Source: Gracilimonas sp017641085 (GTDB lineage: Bacteria > Bacteroidota > Rhodothermia > Balneolales > Balneolaceae). Taken from it: DNA of 64,000 nt. Positions 1 to 7,956 of this stretch are shown one piece after another. The notes beneath the pieces were generated by a model that was not told the origin of the DNA, did no database searches, and worked only from the letters and a program-made list of their open reading frames with translations. Position 1 is the stretch's first letter; every line of letters begins with the position of its first letter. A program made the position numbers and the translations under genes. The DNA lies in the NCBI RefSeq assembly GCF_046115515.1, contig NZ_CP175953.1; one strand, written 5' to 3'.

Positions 1-1
1 T

Positions 2-3000
2 GCATGTGAGCTGCTGGATGTCTATTCAGATTTTGTTACAGCCTTGGCAAAAGGAACCGGCAATATTGAAAATTTAAGAGAAGCATTTAAAGCCCGAACC
101 GATTCACATATTGATCAATATGGGATTCCGGATGAAGATGATGCCCTTAGAAGTGAATTCAAGTATGATTCCAGGCTATATAAACTCACTACCTTTGTCA
201 AGAGAAACCCAACTACAGGTGAGCTGAAGTATGCGGATATCTATGAAGCTGAGAGCATGTATAATAAGCAGTATGTTCCAAAGCTGAGTGATAGTAAGAA
301 CATGGATGAACTTGCGATCTTTGGCCATTCAATAGGAGCTGATCTGGATCTGGATTATTACCATAGTGTATATGAAGGGGGGACCGCTGATCGGGCGGAA
401 GTTGAGAAGGCTCTTAAAGCACACGAAAGCTTCTTTTACAATCCGGAAACCGATAAGTTTGAATATAAATATGAATATCTATCAGGGAATGTCCGCAAGA
501 AGCTTGATGTGGCCATGGAAAACAACCTGGATAAAAACATCAAGGCGTTAAAAGAAGTAGTTCCGGAAAAAGTAACGATCTATGAGATTGGCCTAAGCCC
601 GAGACACATTTTTACCTATCTACCGGCAGAAGCTATATCCGACTGGCTGGAAGATACCCTGGGCTACCATAAGGTAGAGCTGGGGCTGTTTAAAGATAAA
701 GCGGATCTGGGCAACCGCTTCTATATGAAGTTCCGGGATTACAGCTCTTATGTGGATCCATCAGCACAGGATATGAACCTGGGATGGGGGAATACAGCCT
801 ATTCAAAAATTGTACTCAATTACATTACAGACCGTGATTTTGATCTTCATTTTTATAATGAAAATGGAGACGTATTACCCAATATGACGCTTAAAAAAGC
901 CAAGGAGCAAGGCCGGAAAGGGTTAATTCAACGAGCGAGGAAGGTTCAGCGGGAAAATAAAAACCGTATGCTGACCAAGATCCCGAAAGACTTTGAGAAT
1001 TGGGTTCGAGTAAACGCCTCTGATGAACTGATTGACAAGATTGAAAAGGCGTATAACTATGCCTATAACTCCGAAGTGAATCCGAAATTCACCGGGGAAA
1101 CGATTCGATTCAGAGGTATGAGTAATACCTTTTATGGAGAGAAGAATTTTAAAGTTTTTAAGCATAATCGGGCGGTTGCTGAAAAACTGATCTGGAATGG
1201 CAGGGGAGCGAATTGTCATGATGTTGGAGCTGGTAAAACCATGAGCTCTATCATTACCAATGAAGCTATGCTGCAGCAGGGAGCTATTAAAAAGCCCATT
1301 TTTGTAGTGCCAGGTAAAGTTCAGGAAAAATGGGTAGAAGAGTATAGTATGCTTTTCCCAGATGCTAAGATCCTGAATATTAAGTTTGCCGATAAAGAAT
1401 CCCGTAAAAAAGAGCTGGCTATGGCCCAGCTATATAATTGGGATGCCATCTTTATTTCAACACACAGTTTCAAAAGATTGCCCTTGTCTCCGGATGTTCA
1501 AAAACGGATCCTCCAGGAGCGGATTGAATATTTCGATGAAATGATTGAACGCTTTGGGGAATTAATAGAAGAAGATGGTGCGGTTTCAAAGAGTACGCAA
1601 ACGTCCATGATTAAACGCCTGGAAAAGCAAAAAGAAGCCTTTGAACAAAGCATAAGAGACTTATCGGACATAGATCGGGAAGCCACAGATATCTTTTTTG
1701 ATGAATTAGGGGTGGATGCTATCTATGTTGATGAGGCTCACTTCTATAAAAATGCGTTGGGCTCCGCAAAGGCCAGCAAATTGGGTATATCAGCGACAAA
1801 CCCAAGTCAGAGAGCTGAGGACATGCTGCAGAAAACCAAGTGGCTCTATGGGCAAATTGGCTACCGGAATGTATTCCTGCTTACAGCCACACCGGTTGTA
1901 AACTCTCCCATTGAAGTTTGGCACATGCTGCAGCTATGTGCTCCGGATATGCTGGAAGAAAATAACATCGATTCCCTGGATAACTTCATAAACCTATTCA
2001 TCCAGGAAGAAATTAAGGTTGTCAAAAAGACTACCGGTGAATACGCTGAAAAAATGGTGGTTTCCGGATATTTTAATATGCCGGAAATGAGACGGCTTAT
2101 AGACAAGGTGATGGATATTAAATCCTACGACCAATTGCAGCTGTTCTATGAAAAAACCGCTGAAAACAGTGATGGTAAAGCCGTAAAACCGTCCTTTGTT
2201 CGTCCGGATGCTGATTACAAGAATGTGGTGGTTTCCCCATCCCGAGTTCATAAACTGTTATTTGACGATATTATCCTGCGCGCGGAAAACATACTGGACT
2301 GCATGAGGGATCGGGATTGTGAGACGAAAGATAACTTCTTAGTTCTTACCGGTGATGGATCCCGAATTGCTACAGACCTTCGTATTTATGATGGCCACTT
2401 TGACGGGTTCGATGATAAGTCGCTGAAAATAAGGCCGCTGCTTGACCGGGTTCAAGATTCCTACCAAGGAATACGGGAAAATCCGGAAAACACCAGGTAT
2501 CGGCCAGTGCCAGAAGATATTTATGGTAACTTTTTCTATGGAGCCGGAGAGGAAGAGCCCAGGAAGAATCCACCTATCCGAAATCAAATCATATTCTGTG
2601 ATTTCATTAATACCAAAGATGGTAATTCCTATCACCAGATTATTAAAAATGAATTGGTGAAAAGGGGAATACCGGCAGCAGAAATAGCGATTATAAATGG
2701 ATCCATTATCGGTACTCAGGGAGATTCCGGTAAGGATCGAATGGTTAAGTCTAAGGATGATAAAGAAGAGCTTAAAAAAGAAGTTCAAGATGATTTTAAT
2801 GCCGGTAAATTCCGAGTGCTGATTGGCAATAAGAGTATTGCCGAGGGTATGAACCTTCAAAAATGGACGACTGACATTCATCACATGGACGTTCCATATA
2901 CCCCGGCAGAAATTCAACAGAGAAATGGAAGAGGGCTCAGGCAGGGGAATAATTACAGTGAAGTGAATATTCACAATTACCTGATGGAAGATTCCTTTGA

Positions 3001-4657
3001 TCAATATCGCCTGGAATTGGTGAATAAGAAGCAGAATTGGATCGATCAGCTGTTCTATGGTACCGAAAGGGAGATAAGTTCAGATGATGAGGCTAAAAGC
3101 CTGAATTACGAGGAAATGATATCGGCTACCACCAGTGATCCGGAGATTAAGCAGTTCTTTGAGTCTAAAGCGCTGCTTAAAACACTCACAACAAAAGTAT
3201 CATCCCTGGAAGCTGAAAAACAACGTATTGAAGGCTCTCTTATCCAGGCTGAAAAGAATGTAGAAGATTTTGTTCGCAGAGTAGATGAAGCCGTTGAGCG
3301 AGAGAATCAAATTAAGGAAGCAACTTTTGATTATGACGTTACCCAGGCTAAAAAGCTAATTAATGACGATAGATTACGGGTTACTTATAATTACAGCCCT
3401 GACTACAGTAATATCAAAGCGACTATCCGGGCAGAGCTGGTTGAGGATCGAAGGTTTGCAAGCAGCTTTGTAACCATGAAGCTGGAAGTTCCTAAAACCA
3501 ATGAAAATGCCAGGGTGCGAATTCGGTTGTTCCCACCCAATGATACTTCTCGTAGCATGTATAACCGTACCAGCTGGAAAGGTCTTAAATCGATGGCGGA
3601 AAACGCCATGGACGAGCTGTTTGGTTGGGATAAAGAAGAGGTTGGAAGTAACCGCTTTTCATTGATTGCCGATGAAACCGATTTTGAAGCTTATTATGGT
3701 CTTGATCTAGCCAGCGAGAAAACAGAGGATAACACCTGGGAAGAGATTAAGAATAAGCACTCCATGTTTAATCTGTCTCGATGGGAGCCGGTAATCGAAG
3801 AGAAGGTAGCTGCCTTGTTTATTGCCTTCGAGAAAGCCTGGATTAACCAGGTAGATAGCCGCCTGAAAACACTGGCCGAAGGTAAAGCCGAAAGACGTAA
3901 GAAAGTAAAGCAGCTTGAAGAGCAGCTGAAAGAATACACCGAAAGCCTGGAGAAATCACAAAAAGAGCTGAAAGAAAACCAAGAGCTGGTATCTAAGCTG
4001 ATTGATAAGGTAAAAGAGCTTACCAAAGCGGAATTTGATAACCGTCCAATGCTCTATAATGAATTAAATAGGATAGCACCAGACTTTGGTATTAAAAATG
4101 AAATTCCGCTTAAAAAGGTAGGTGAATATACCGTATCCGGAAAAGAACGGGAGCGAACCAAAGAAGAAGAGATTGAAGGATTACTCAGACAGAATCCTAA
4201 TAAATCAGCCAAGTTTGTATTTCTCGGATTAGTTCAGAAAATGCACATAGATCAAGGATCATCCGAAGGGAATTTAGTGCAGCTGGAAGGACCACACGCT
4301 TTGCTTACCAATAAGAGTAAGGATAAAATATTTGTAGTACCGTTTTCACAGATGAAAGATCTGAATGAAAAGGTGCACGATAAACAAGCCGATGAAATTT
4401 TTGAGGAATGGCATAATTATGATGCCGATGATAAAAATTACACGATTCAATGGCCGGTAGAACAAAAAAACATGCCTGTTGGTTGGGCTCACGACATTTA
4501 TTACGTGAGTGATAAGATCCTACGAGATTATGATCGAAAAGGTAAGATGAATGTATATCACCATGAGTTTGATGAAATGAGGCGGCCAGCCTTTTTAAAA
4601 GGAAAAATATTGATCGTATCGAATCTTGATATTGATGAAAGAGGAATTCTTAACTAA
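2..4657 (+). CDS. Large SF2 (SNF2-like) DNA helicase, 5' end cut by window edge
   Basis: The reading frame is open to the left edge (codons run from base 2), so the TTG at 44 is not a true start and the protein is longer than 1,537 aa. Counting from that TTG, Walker A (HDVGAGKT) lies near residue 391, the DEAH box (VDEAH) near 562, a helicase motif IV/V region near 925-935, and motif VI (QRNGRGLRQG) near 958. Charged coiled-coil stretches follow (about 1040-1085 and 1280-1330), with a C-terminal beta-rich tail. Helicases of this size and type occur on phages and mobile elements, often fused to an N6-adenine methylase upstream; that part would lie outside the window. Likely role: genome replication, DNA processing or anti-restriction. 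It is separated by 14 bases from the next gene and seems to head the visible transcription unit. Confidence 0.85.
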   Translation, partial: ACELLDVYSDFVTALAKGTGNIENLREAFKARTDSHIDQYGIPDEDDALRSEFKYDSRLYKLTTFVKRNPTTGELKYADIYEAESMYNKQYVPKLSDSKNMDELAIFGHSIGADLDLDYYHSVYEGGTADRAEVEKALKAHESFFYNPETDKFEYKYEYLSGNVRKKLDVAMENNLDKNIKALKEVVPEKVTIYEIGLSPRHIFTYLPAEAISDWLEDTLGYHKVELGLFKDKADLGNRFYMKFRDYSSYVDPSAQDMNLGWGNTAYSKIVLNYITDRDFDLHFYNENGDVLPNMTLKKAKEQGRKGLIQRARKVQRENKNRMLTKIPKDFENWVRVNASDELIDKIEKAYNYAYNSEVNPKFTGETIRFRGMSNTFYGEKNFKVFKHNRAVAEKLIWNGRGANCHDVGAGKTMSSIITNEAMLQQGAIKKPIFVVPGKVQEKWVEEYSMLFPDAKILNIKFADKESRKKELAMAQLYNWDAIFISTHSFKRLPLSPDVQKRILQERIEYFDEMIERFGELIEEDGAVSKSTQTSMIKRLEKQKEAFEQSIRDLSDIDREATDIFFDELGVDAIYVDEAHFYKNALGSAKASKLGISATNPSQRAEDMLQKTKWLYGQIGYRNVFLLTATPVVNSPIEVWHMLQLCAPDMLEENNIDSLDNFINLFIQEEIKVVKKTTGEYAEKMVVSGYFNMPEMRRLIDKVMDIKSYDQLQLFYEKTAENSDGKAVKPSFVRPDADYKNVVVSPSRVHKLLFDDIILRAENILDCMRDRDCETKDNFLVLTGDGSRIATDLRIYDGHFDGFDDKSLKIRPLLDRVQDSYQGIRENPENTRYRPVPEDIYGNFFYGAGEEEPRKNPPIRNQIIFCDFINTKDGNSYHQIIKNELVKRGIPAAEIAIINGSIIGTQGDSGKDRMVKSKDDKEELKKEVQDDFNAGKFRVLIGNKSIAEGMNLQKWTTDIHHMDVPYTPAEIQQRNGRGLRQGNNYSEVNIHNYLMEDSFDQYRLELVNKKQNWIDQLFYGTEREISSDDEAKSLNYEEMISATTSDPEIKQFFESKALLKTLTTKVSSLEAEKQRIEGSLIQAEKNVEDFVRRVDEAVERENQIKEATFDYDVTQAKKLINDDRLRVTYNYSPDYSNIKATIRAELVEDRRFASSFVTMKLEVPKTNENARVRIRLFPPNDTSRSMYNRTSWKGLKSMAENAMDELFGWDKEEVGSNRFSLIADETDFEAYYGLDLASEKTEDNTWEEIKNKHSMFNLSRWEPVIEEKVAALFIAFEKAWINQVDSRLKTLAEGKAERRKKVKQLEEQLKEYTESLEKSQKELKENQELVSKLIDKVKELTKAEFDNRPMLYNELNRIAPDFGIKNEIPLKKVGEYTVSGKERERTKEEEIEGLLRQNPNKSAKFVFLGLVQKMHIDQGSSEGNLVQLEGPHALLTNKSKDKIFVVPFSQMKDLNEKVHDKQADEIFEEWHNYDADDKNYTIQWPVEQKNMPVGWAHDIYYVSDKILRDYDRKGKMNVYHHEFDEMRRPAFLKGKILIVSNLDIDERGILN

Positions 4658-4671
4658 CTAACTAACAAATC

Positions 4672-5280
4672 ATGGCAACAGAAATTATTAAGAACCCTGA
4701 TGAACTTCAGGTAATCGAAAACCCAACAAAAAACAAAACCACCATGGCTAAACAAAAAACAGCAGAAAAAGCATTAGGTGAGTTTACGAATCAGGCGAAG
4801 ACAGCTGCCTACATCTTAGGCGGCCAGGCCATCGGCGCACAATTAAATGCGCTTGTGGTGCCAACGATTCTTAAATCACAGAATGCTACCGTACAACAAG
4901 TAGCAAGAGCCGGAATTCCCGCATCTCTTGGCGTAGCATTAACCCTGATGACCAAAAATGAACATGTCCGAGGCTTTGCCCTGGGTATGGGTGTTCAAGG
5001 TGTACTTGAACTCATTAAACTGGCAATGCCAGATTGGTCTCCACAACAAGGCTTTGCCGATGGATCCGGATTTGTCTATTCAGACGAGAACGGCACCCTG
5101 CAGCAAGCTAAAGTAACCCCACAAGGTGAAATTGTGGACGGACAAGGAAAGCCTTTACAGCTTACCGCTCCGAAGTCTGAAAAAACATCCAAGCTTTCTT
5201 CTGAAACCTCAGAAGATGGAGAACTATCTGATGTTTGGGACTCTGATTATGCAGAGGATGAAGACGTTGAATGGGTATAA
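4672..5280 (+). CDS. Small hydrophobic, candidate virion membrane protein
   Basis: This 202-aa protein matches no family I recognise. After a charged N-terminus it shows alternating Gly/Ala-rich hydrophobic stretches (about residues 44-65, 80-96 and 102-120) that could be short membrane segments. A polar part follows, and the C-terminus is very acidic (ends with several Asp/Glu pairs). An internal in-frame ATG at 4744 (MAKQK) could be an alternative start that removes the polar leader. No Shine-Dalgarno is visible; the gene is preceded by a repeated TAAC string that includes the helicase stop. Position just before the putative capsid genes suggests a structural or membrane-associated virion protein; this is inference. 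Confidence 0.6.
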   Translation: MATEIIKNPDELQVIENPTKNKTTMAKQKTAEKALGEFTNQAKTAAYILGGQAIGAQLNALVVPTILKSQNATVQQVARAGIPASLGVALTLMTKNEHVRGFALGMGVQGVLELIKLAMPDWSPQQGFADGSGFVYSDENGTLQQAKVTPQGEIVDGQGKPLQLTAPKSEKTSKLSSETSEDGELSDVWDSDYAEDEDVEWV

Positions 5281-5300
5281 ATAAATCGTTTTAACCCAGA

Positions 5301-5372
5301 ATAATTACCAGAGTAGCGAGCAAATAACTGGCCAACAGCCAAAACAAATAAACTAATCAAACTGGTAATTAT
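5301..5372 (+). promoter_or_regulatory. Two-stem structured leader 1, overlapping a start codon
   Basis: An 11-bp perfect inverted repeat (ATAATTACCAG at 5301-5311, CTGGTAATTAT at 5362-5372) encloses about 50 bases. Its right arm runs into the ATG at 5371. Inside is a second small stem, TGGC/GCCA (5329-5332 and 5338-5341), closing a CAACA loop. A related structure with compensating changes precedes the paralogous gene at 6089. Folding would bury the translation start, so translational control of a virion gene is the simplest reading; a DNA operator is the alternative. No Shine-Dalgarno is visible. Confidence 0.75.
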
Positions 5373-6000
5373 GGAAACTTTAGCTAAGAAGGTGCCAATT
5401 CCAAGAAATTCGCGCCTTAAAACATACTACGACACCAAAGAAATTATTCAGAATACATCTGAATATAATTTTTTTCCCGCCAATGCAACTCGGAACGTAA
5501 CCCGAGACAACTACATCAATAACCCGTTCCCCGGTGAAGAAAGCCGCCGTGTTGTTGGGTTAAGCTTTGAGCTGATCTCTCAGTTCTTAGAAGATGATGC
5601 GGCTAACAGTATTGACGTGGAAGCAATTATGAACGGTATCAAAGATGCCGGCATCATTTTAACCGCCGATAATGACTACAAAGAATTTGTTCGCACTACC
5701 ATGAGCGAGCACTTCAACTTTGCAGGTACCAGGTTAAATATTCGGGCTGCCGCTGCAAGTGATGGTGGTACTGCACCGTCTCTTGTTTCAAGTGTGGAAC
5801 GTACTGTGATTGCGAAAAACGCAGACATGTACCGCCTTCCGGATCCCTTCGATGTGGCTCCAAATCAAACCATCGATTTGAAAGTTGTATTCGAGGATTC
5901 ATCGGTATTCCCGACTTCTGCCAACTGGACAGCTGCAGGACAGCCTAAATTGTGGCTTCGTGCAAACCTGTTTATTGCAGAGATGAAAAAAGGCTCTTAA
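5371..6000 (+). CDS. Candidate major virion protein A (beta-rich, paralogue of next gene)
   Basis: This 209-aa protein has no signal peptide and no membrane segment. Residues 1-115 are well conserved with the next protein (shared blocks FFPANATR, NNPFPGE, LTADNDYKEF); the middle (about 125-150) is variable. The C-terminal part (PFDVAPNQTIDLKV, then LWLRANLFIAEM) reads as alternating beta strands, as in small jelly-roll capsid proteins. Two tandem similar proteins of about 20 kDa recall the paired single-jelly-roll capsid proteins of P23-77/SH1-like tailless viruses, but I cannot run a structural comparison. The dedicated structured leader and the terminator after the pair suggest high or specially timed expression, as expected of capsid genes. 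Function remains a proposal. Confidence 0.6.
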   Translation: METLAKKVPIPRNSRLKTYYDTKEIIQNTSEYNFFPANATRNVTRDNYINNPFPGEESRRVVGLSFELISQFLEDDAANSIDVEAIMNGIKDAGIILTADNDYKEFVRTTMSEHFNFAGTRLNIRAAAASDGGTAPSLVSSVERTVIAKNADMYRLPDPFDVAPNQTIDLKVVFEDSSVFPTSANWTAAGQPKLWLRANLFIAEMKKGS

Positions 6001-6018
6001 CCGAGTTAAGCAGCCCGA

Positions 6019-6088
6019 AATAAATACCAGAGTAGAGAGCAAAAAATAGCGAACAGCTTAAATCAAAAAATTAAATCTGGTATTTATT
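6019..6088 (+). promoter_or_regulatory. Two-stem structured leader 2, abutting a start codon
   Basis: A 12-bp perfect inverted repeat (AATAAATACCAG at 6019-6030, CTGGTATTTATT at 6077-6088) ends directly before the ATG at 6089. The inner stem AGC/GCT (6048-6050 and 6056-6058) closes a GAACA loop. Compared with leader 1, the outer stem has changed TTACCAG to ATACCAG with the matching change in the opposite arm, and the inner stem has G-C replaced by A-T. The stretch after the left arm (AGTAGNGAGCAA) is conserved. Covariation between the two copies argues for selection on pairing. Confidence 0.75.
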
Positions 6089-6712
6089 ATGAATAAGTCA
6101 TTAACAAAAAAAGTGCCTATTCCAAAATCGGCACGTATCAAACCATACTACGACACCAAGCAAATCAAAAATGGTGTTGCGGAAATTAACTTTTTTCCCG
6201 CCAATGCTACCCGTAAAGTAACCAGGGATAATTACATCAATAATCCGTTCCCTGGTGAAGATAAACGGCGAATTGTGGGTCTCAGCTTTGAGCTTCTCAA
6301 ACAGTTCATCCACGATGATGCTGCTAACAGCATTGATTCCAAGCAAATCATCAACGGTATTAAGGATGCCGGTGTAGTGCTTACTGCAGATAACGACTAC
6401 AAAGAGTTTCTGCGTACCACTATCGACCGACACTCCAATTTTGCCGGTACTGATTTTGCCGGAGCCAAGGCAACAGCCCTGGTAGGTGGATCAGTGGAAA
6501 CAGTAACGGCAACTACCGCCGTGCTCAAACCAGCGGGTATGTATAAGCTGCAGGATCCATTTGATGTGGCTCCAAATCAGTCCATCGACCTGAAAGTAAC
6601 CTTTGCGGACGCATCGGCCTTTCCAACCGACACCAACTGGACCGACAGTAGCCAAGGCTTGCTCTTCCTGCGAGCTACGCTATACCTGGCAGAAATCAAA
6701 GCCCAGGCGTAA
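6089..6712 (+). CDS. Candidate major virion protein B (beta-rich, paralogue of previous gene)
   Basis: At 207 aa this protein is almost collinear with the preceding gene product. The N-terminal 115 residues are roughly two-thirds identical by eye, and the C-terminal strands (PFDVAPNQSIDLKVTF, LFLRATLYLAEIKA) are also conserved. The central linker (about 125-155, rich in Ala, Thr and Val) differs most, as expected of an exposed loop. It arises from tandem duplication together with its leader. Two related capsid proteins in one virion, or alternative capsid proteins, are both possible. A strong terminator follows at 6733, so the pair forms the end of a transcript segment. No homologue is recognised with certainty. 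Confidence 0.6.
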   Translation: MNKSLTKKVPIPKSARIKPYYDTKQIKNGVAEINFFPANATRKVTRDNYINNPFPGEDKRRIVGLSFELLKQFIHDDAANSIDSKQIINGIKDAGVVLTADNDYKEFLRTTIDRHSNFAGTDFAGAKATALVGGSVETVTATTAVLKPAGMYKLQDPFDVAPNQSIDLKVTFADASAFPTDTNWTDSSQGLLFLRATLYLAEIKAQA

Positions 6713-6732
6713 AGAAAACACCCAAAAGCTTT

Positions 6733-6774
6733 GTGCAGCACGTGGCTGGTCCACGGGCTGCACCCTGCTTTTTT
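6733..6774 (+). terminator. Rho-independent terminator after the paired virion genes
   Basis: GTGCAGC (6733-6739) pairs with GCTGCAC (6757-6763), and CGTGG (6741-6745) with CCACG (6751-6755), with one A/G mismatch between the two stems and a 5-base loop. Six T residues follow at 6769-6774. It separates the candidate capsid genes from the next structural block. Confidence 0.8.
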
Positions 6775-6804
6775 ACCCATTCTGCAACATTTAGAGATTG
6801 AATT

Positions 6805-7569
6805 ATGATACCCCGAATTAAAAATTTTACACCACCCGCTGATTCCTATCCCTATAATCCGTCCAAGAAAGTAACGGTACCTGGAAATGACAGCGTTGTT
6901 CTGTCCCTAAAAGGCCGGGGAGCAAATGCATTTGGTTTTAACCGCATTTTACCGTTCGGATCGGACCTTTCCGTTATTGAAGCTTCATTTACTCTGAATG
7001 AAGATTACAACCTGATTAAAGCAGACACCCCAATTCAGTTATCCGCCATACGGCAGTTGTTTTTGCGTAAAAGCTTGCTGGCTCCCTTCATTATTCAGCA
7101 AAACAATGAATTGTTGGTAACCCTTACCAATACAAGTGGTACTGATCAGGAAGTAAATATTGCTCTGTTAGGTTACGACACCCCGGCTTTAAACAAGTTG
7201 ATTGCTGCCTATGATGAGAAAGGGATAAAGCGACCAACACCTGTATTTTTATATGCCAAGGGAGAGGTTGCCGCTGACTCAGCTAACGTATCGATTCCGA
7301 TATCTACAAAATCAGTAGATGTTGAAATAGTTCGTGCGGCCATTAAGACGGACGATGATCCGGATATGTCGGTAACGCTGCAGTATTTCAATGAGGCCAT
7401 CAAGAACCAGGTATTTGTCCAGCAGTTCAATGATGAGTACGAAGATGCCTATTCCATTGTGCCAATTCGTGTGGGAGGAAATTCCCCGCTACGGCTTCTG
7501 GCCAGCAACACTGATCAGGCTAATGCTAACACACTAAGCTTCATTGGCGAAGCCTACGTGATAGAATAG
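6805..7569 (+). CDS. Candidate virion structural protein (beta-rich, 254 aa)
   Basis: The protein has no signal peptide. The sequence is dominated by alternating hydrophobic beta strands. Residues about 95-125 contain LLVTLTNTSGTDQEVNIALL, a pattern seen in beta-sandwich proteins of phage particles. The second half repeats a similar strand pattern (VDVEIVRAAIK, MSVTLQYFNEAI), so a double beta-barrel is conceivable; its length is close to small double-jelly-roll capsid proteins such as PM2 P2. It could therefore be the major capsid protein instead of the 208-aa pair, or a penton or minor capsid protein. It lies 30 bases after the terminator T-tract, and the next gene follows after 8 bases. Confidence 0.55.
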   Translation: MIPRIKNFTPPADSYPYNPSKKVTVPGNDSVVLSLKGRGANAFGFNRILPFGSDLSVIEASFTLNEDYNLIKADTPIQLSAIRQLFLRKSLLAPFIIQQNNELLVTLTNTSGTDQEVNIALLGYDTPALNKLIAAYDEKGIKRPTPVFLYAKGEVAADSANVSIPISTKSVDVEIVRAAIKTDDDPDMSVTLQYFNEAIKNQVFVQQFNDEYEDAYSIVPIRVGGNSPLRLLASNTDQANANTLSFIGEAYVIE

Positions 7570-7577
7570 AGGTTTCT

Positions 7578-7943
7578 ATGGATAAGCAGCTGCAAGAATT
7601 ATTAAAAGAATCGCTGAATCTATATCTGCAGGAAAACTCAGAGGTAGAAAAATCTCTGATTTCCGTGCCTAACTTGGATTTAACGTCTCAAAAGCTGGCA
7701 GAATACAATCCCAACCGGGTAGAGATCTGGATCACCAATTCCGGTGATCGGGATCTTTATTTGGGTCCTTTTGAAGAGGTTAACCAGGATTTATGGTCGG
7801 TGGCCTTAGCCCCTAATGACACCCTGATTATTAACGCCCAAAACTTTAGGCGAATGCTTAAAAGTGAAATTTTTGGCGTGTGGGATGATTTGGTAGCTCA
7901 GGGAGCCAAAGCCATGATTTCAGAATTCACTATCAAGTGCTAA
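7578..7943 (+). CDS. Small beta-sandwich virion protein (spike/penton-like candidate)
   Basis: This 121-aa protein has a short helical N-terminus (about 1-35) followed by a beta domain. The motif around residues 50-75 (NPNRVEIWITNSGDRDLYLG) and the following LAPNDTLIINAQ resemble a widespread small domain of phage and tailless-virus particle proteins (NPNRxxxxxxNxGxxxxYxGP...LAPN). Such proteins often sit at vertices or on fibres. It is tightly spaced between two other structural candidates (8 and 13 bases). Role inferred from pattern and position only. Confidence 0.55.
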   Translation: MDKQLQELLKESLNLYLQENSEVEKSLISVPNLDLTSQKLAEYNPNRVEIWITNSGDRDLYLGPFEEVNQDLWSVALAPNDTLIINAQNFRRMLKSEIFGVWDDLVAQGAKAMISEFTIKC

Positions 7944-7956
7944 CCGCTCAATTACC

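Noticed and set aside
44..46. TTG as the start codon of the helicase
   Set aside because: The frame is open from base 2 and the upstream residues continue a plausible helicase sequence, so the gene is cut by the window edge.
2339..3004. Minus-strand frame of 221 aa
   Set aside because: Antisense to conserved helicase motifs, with no plausible domain.
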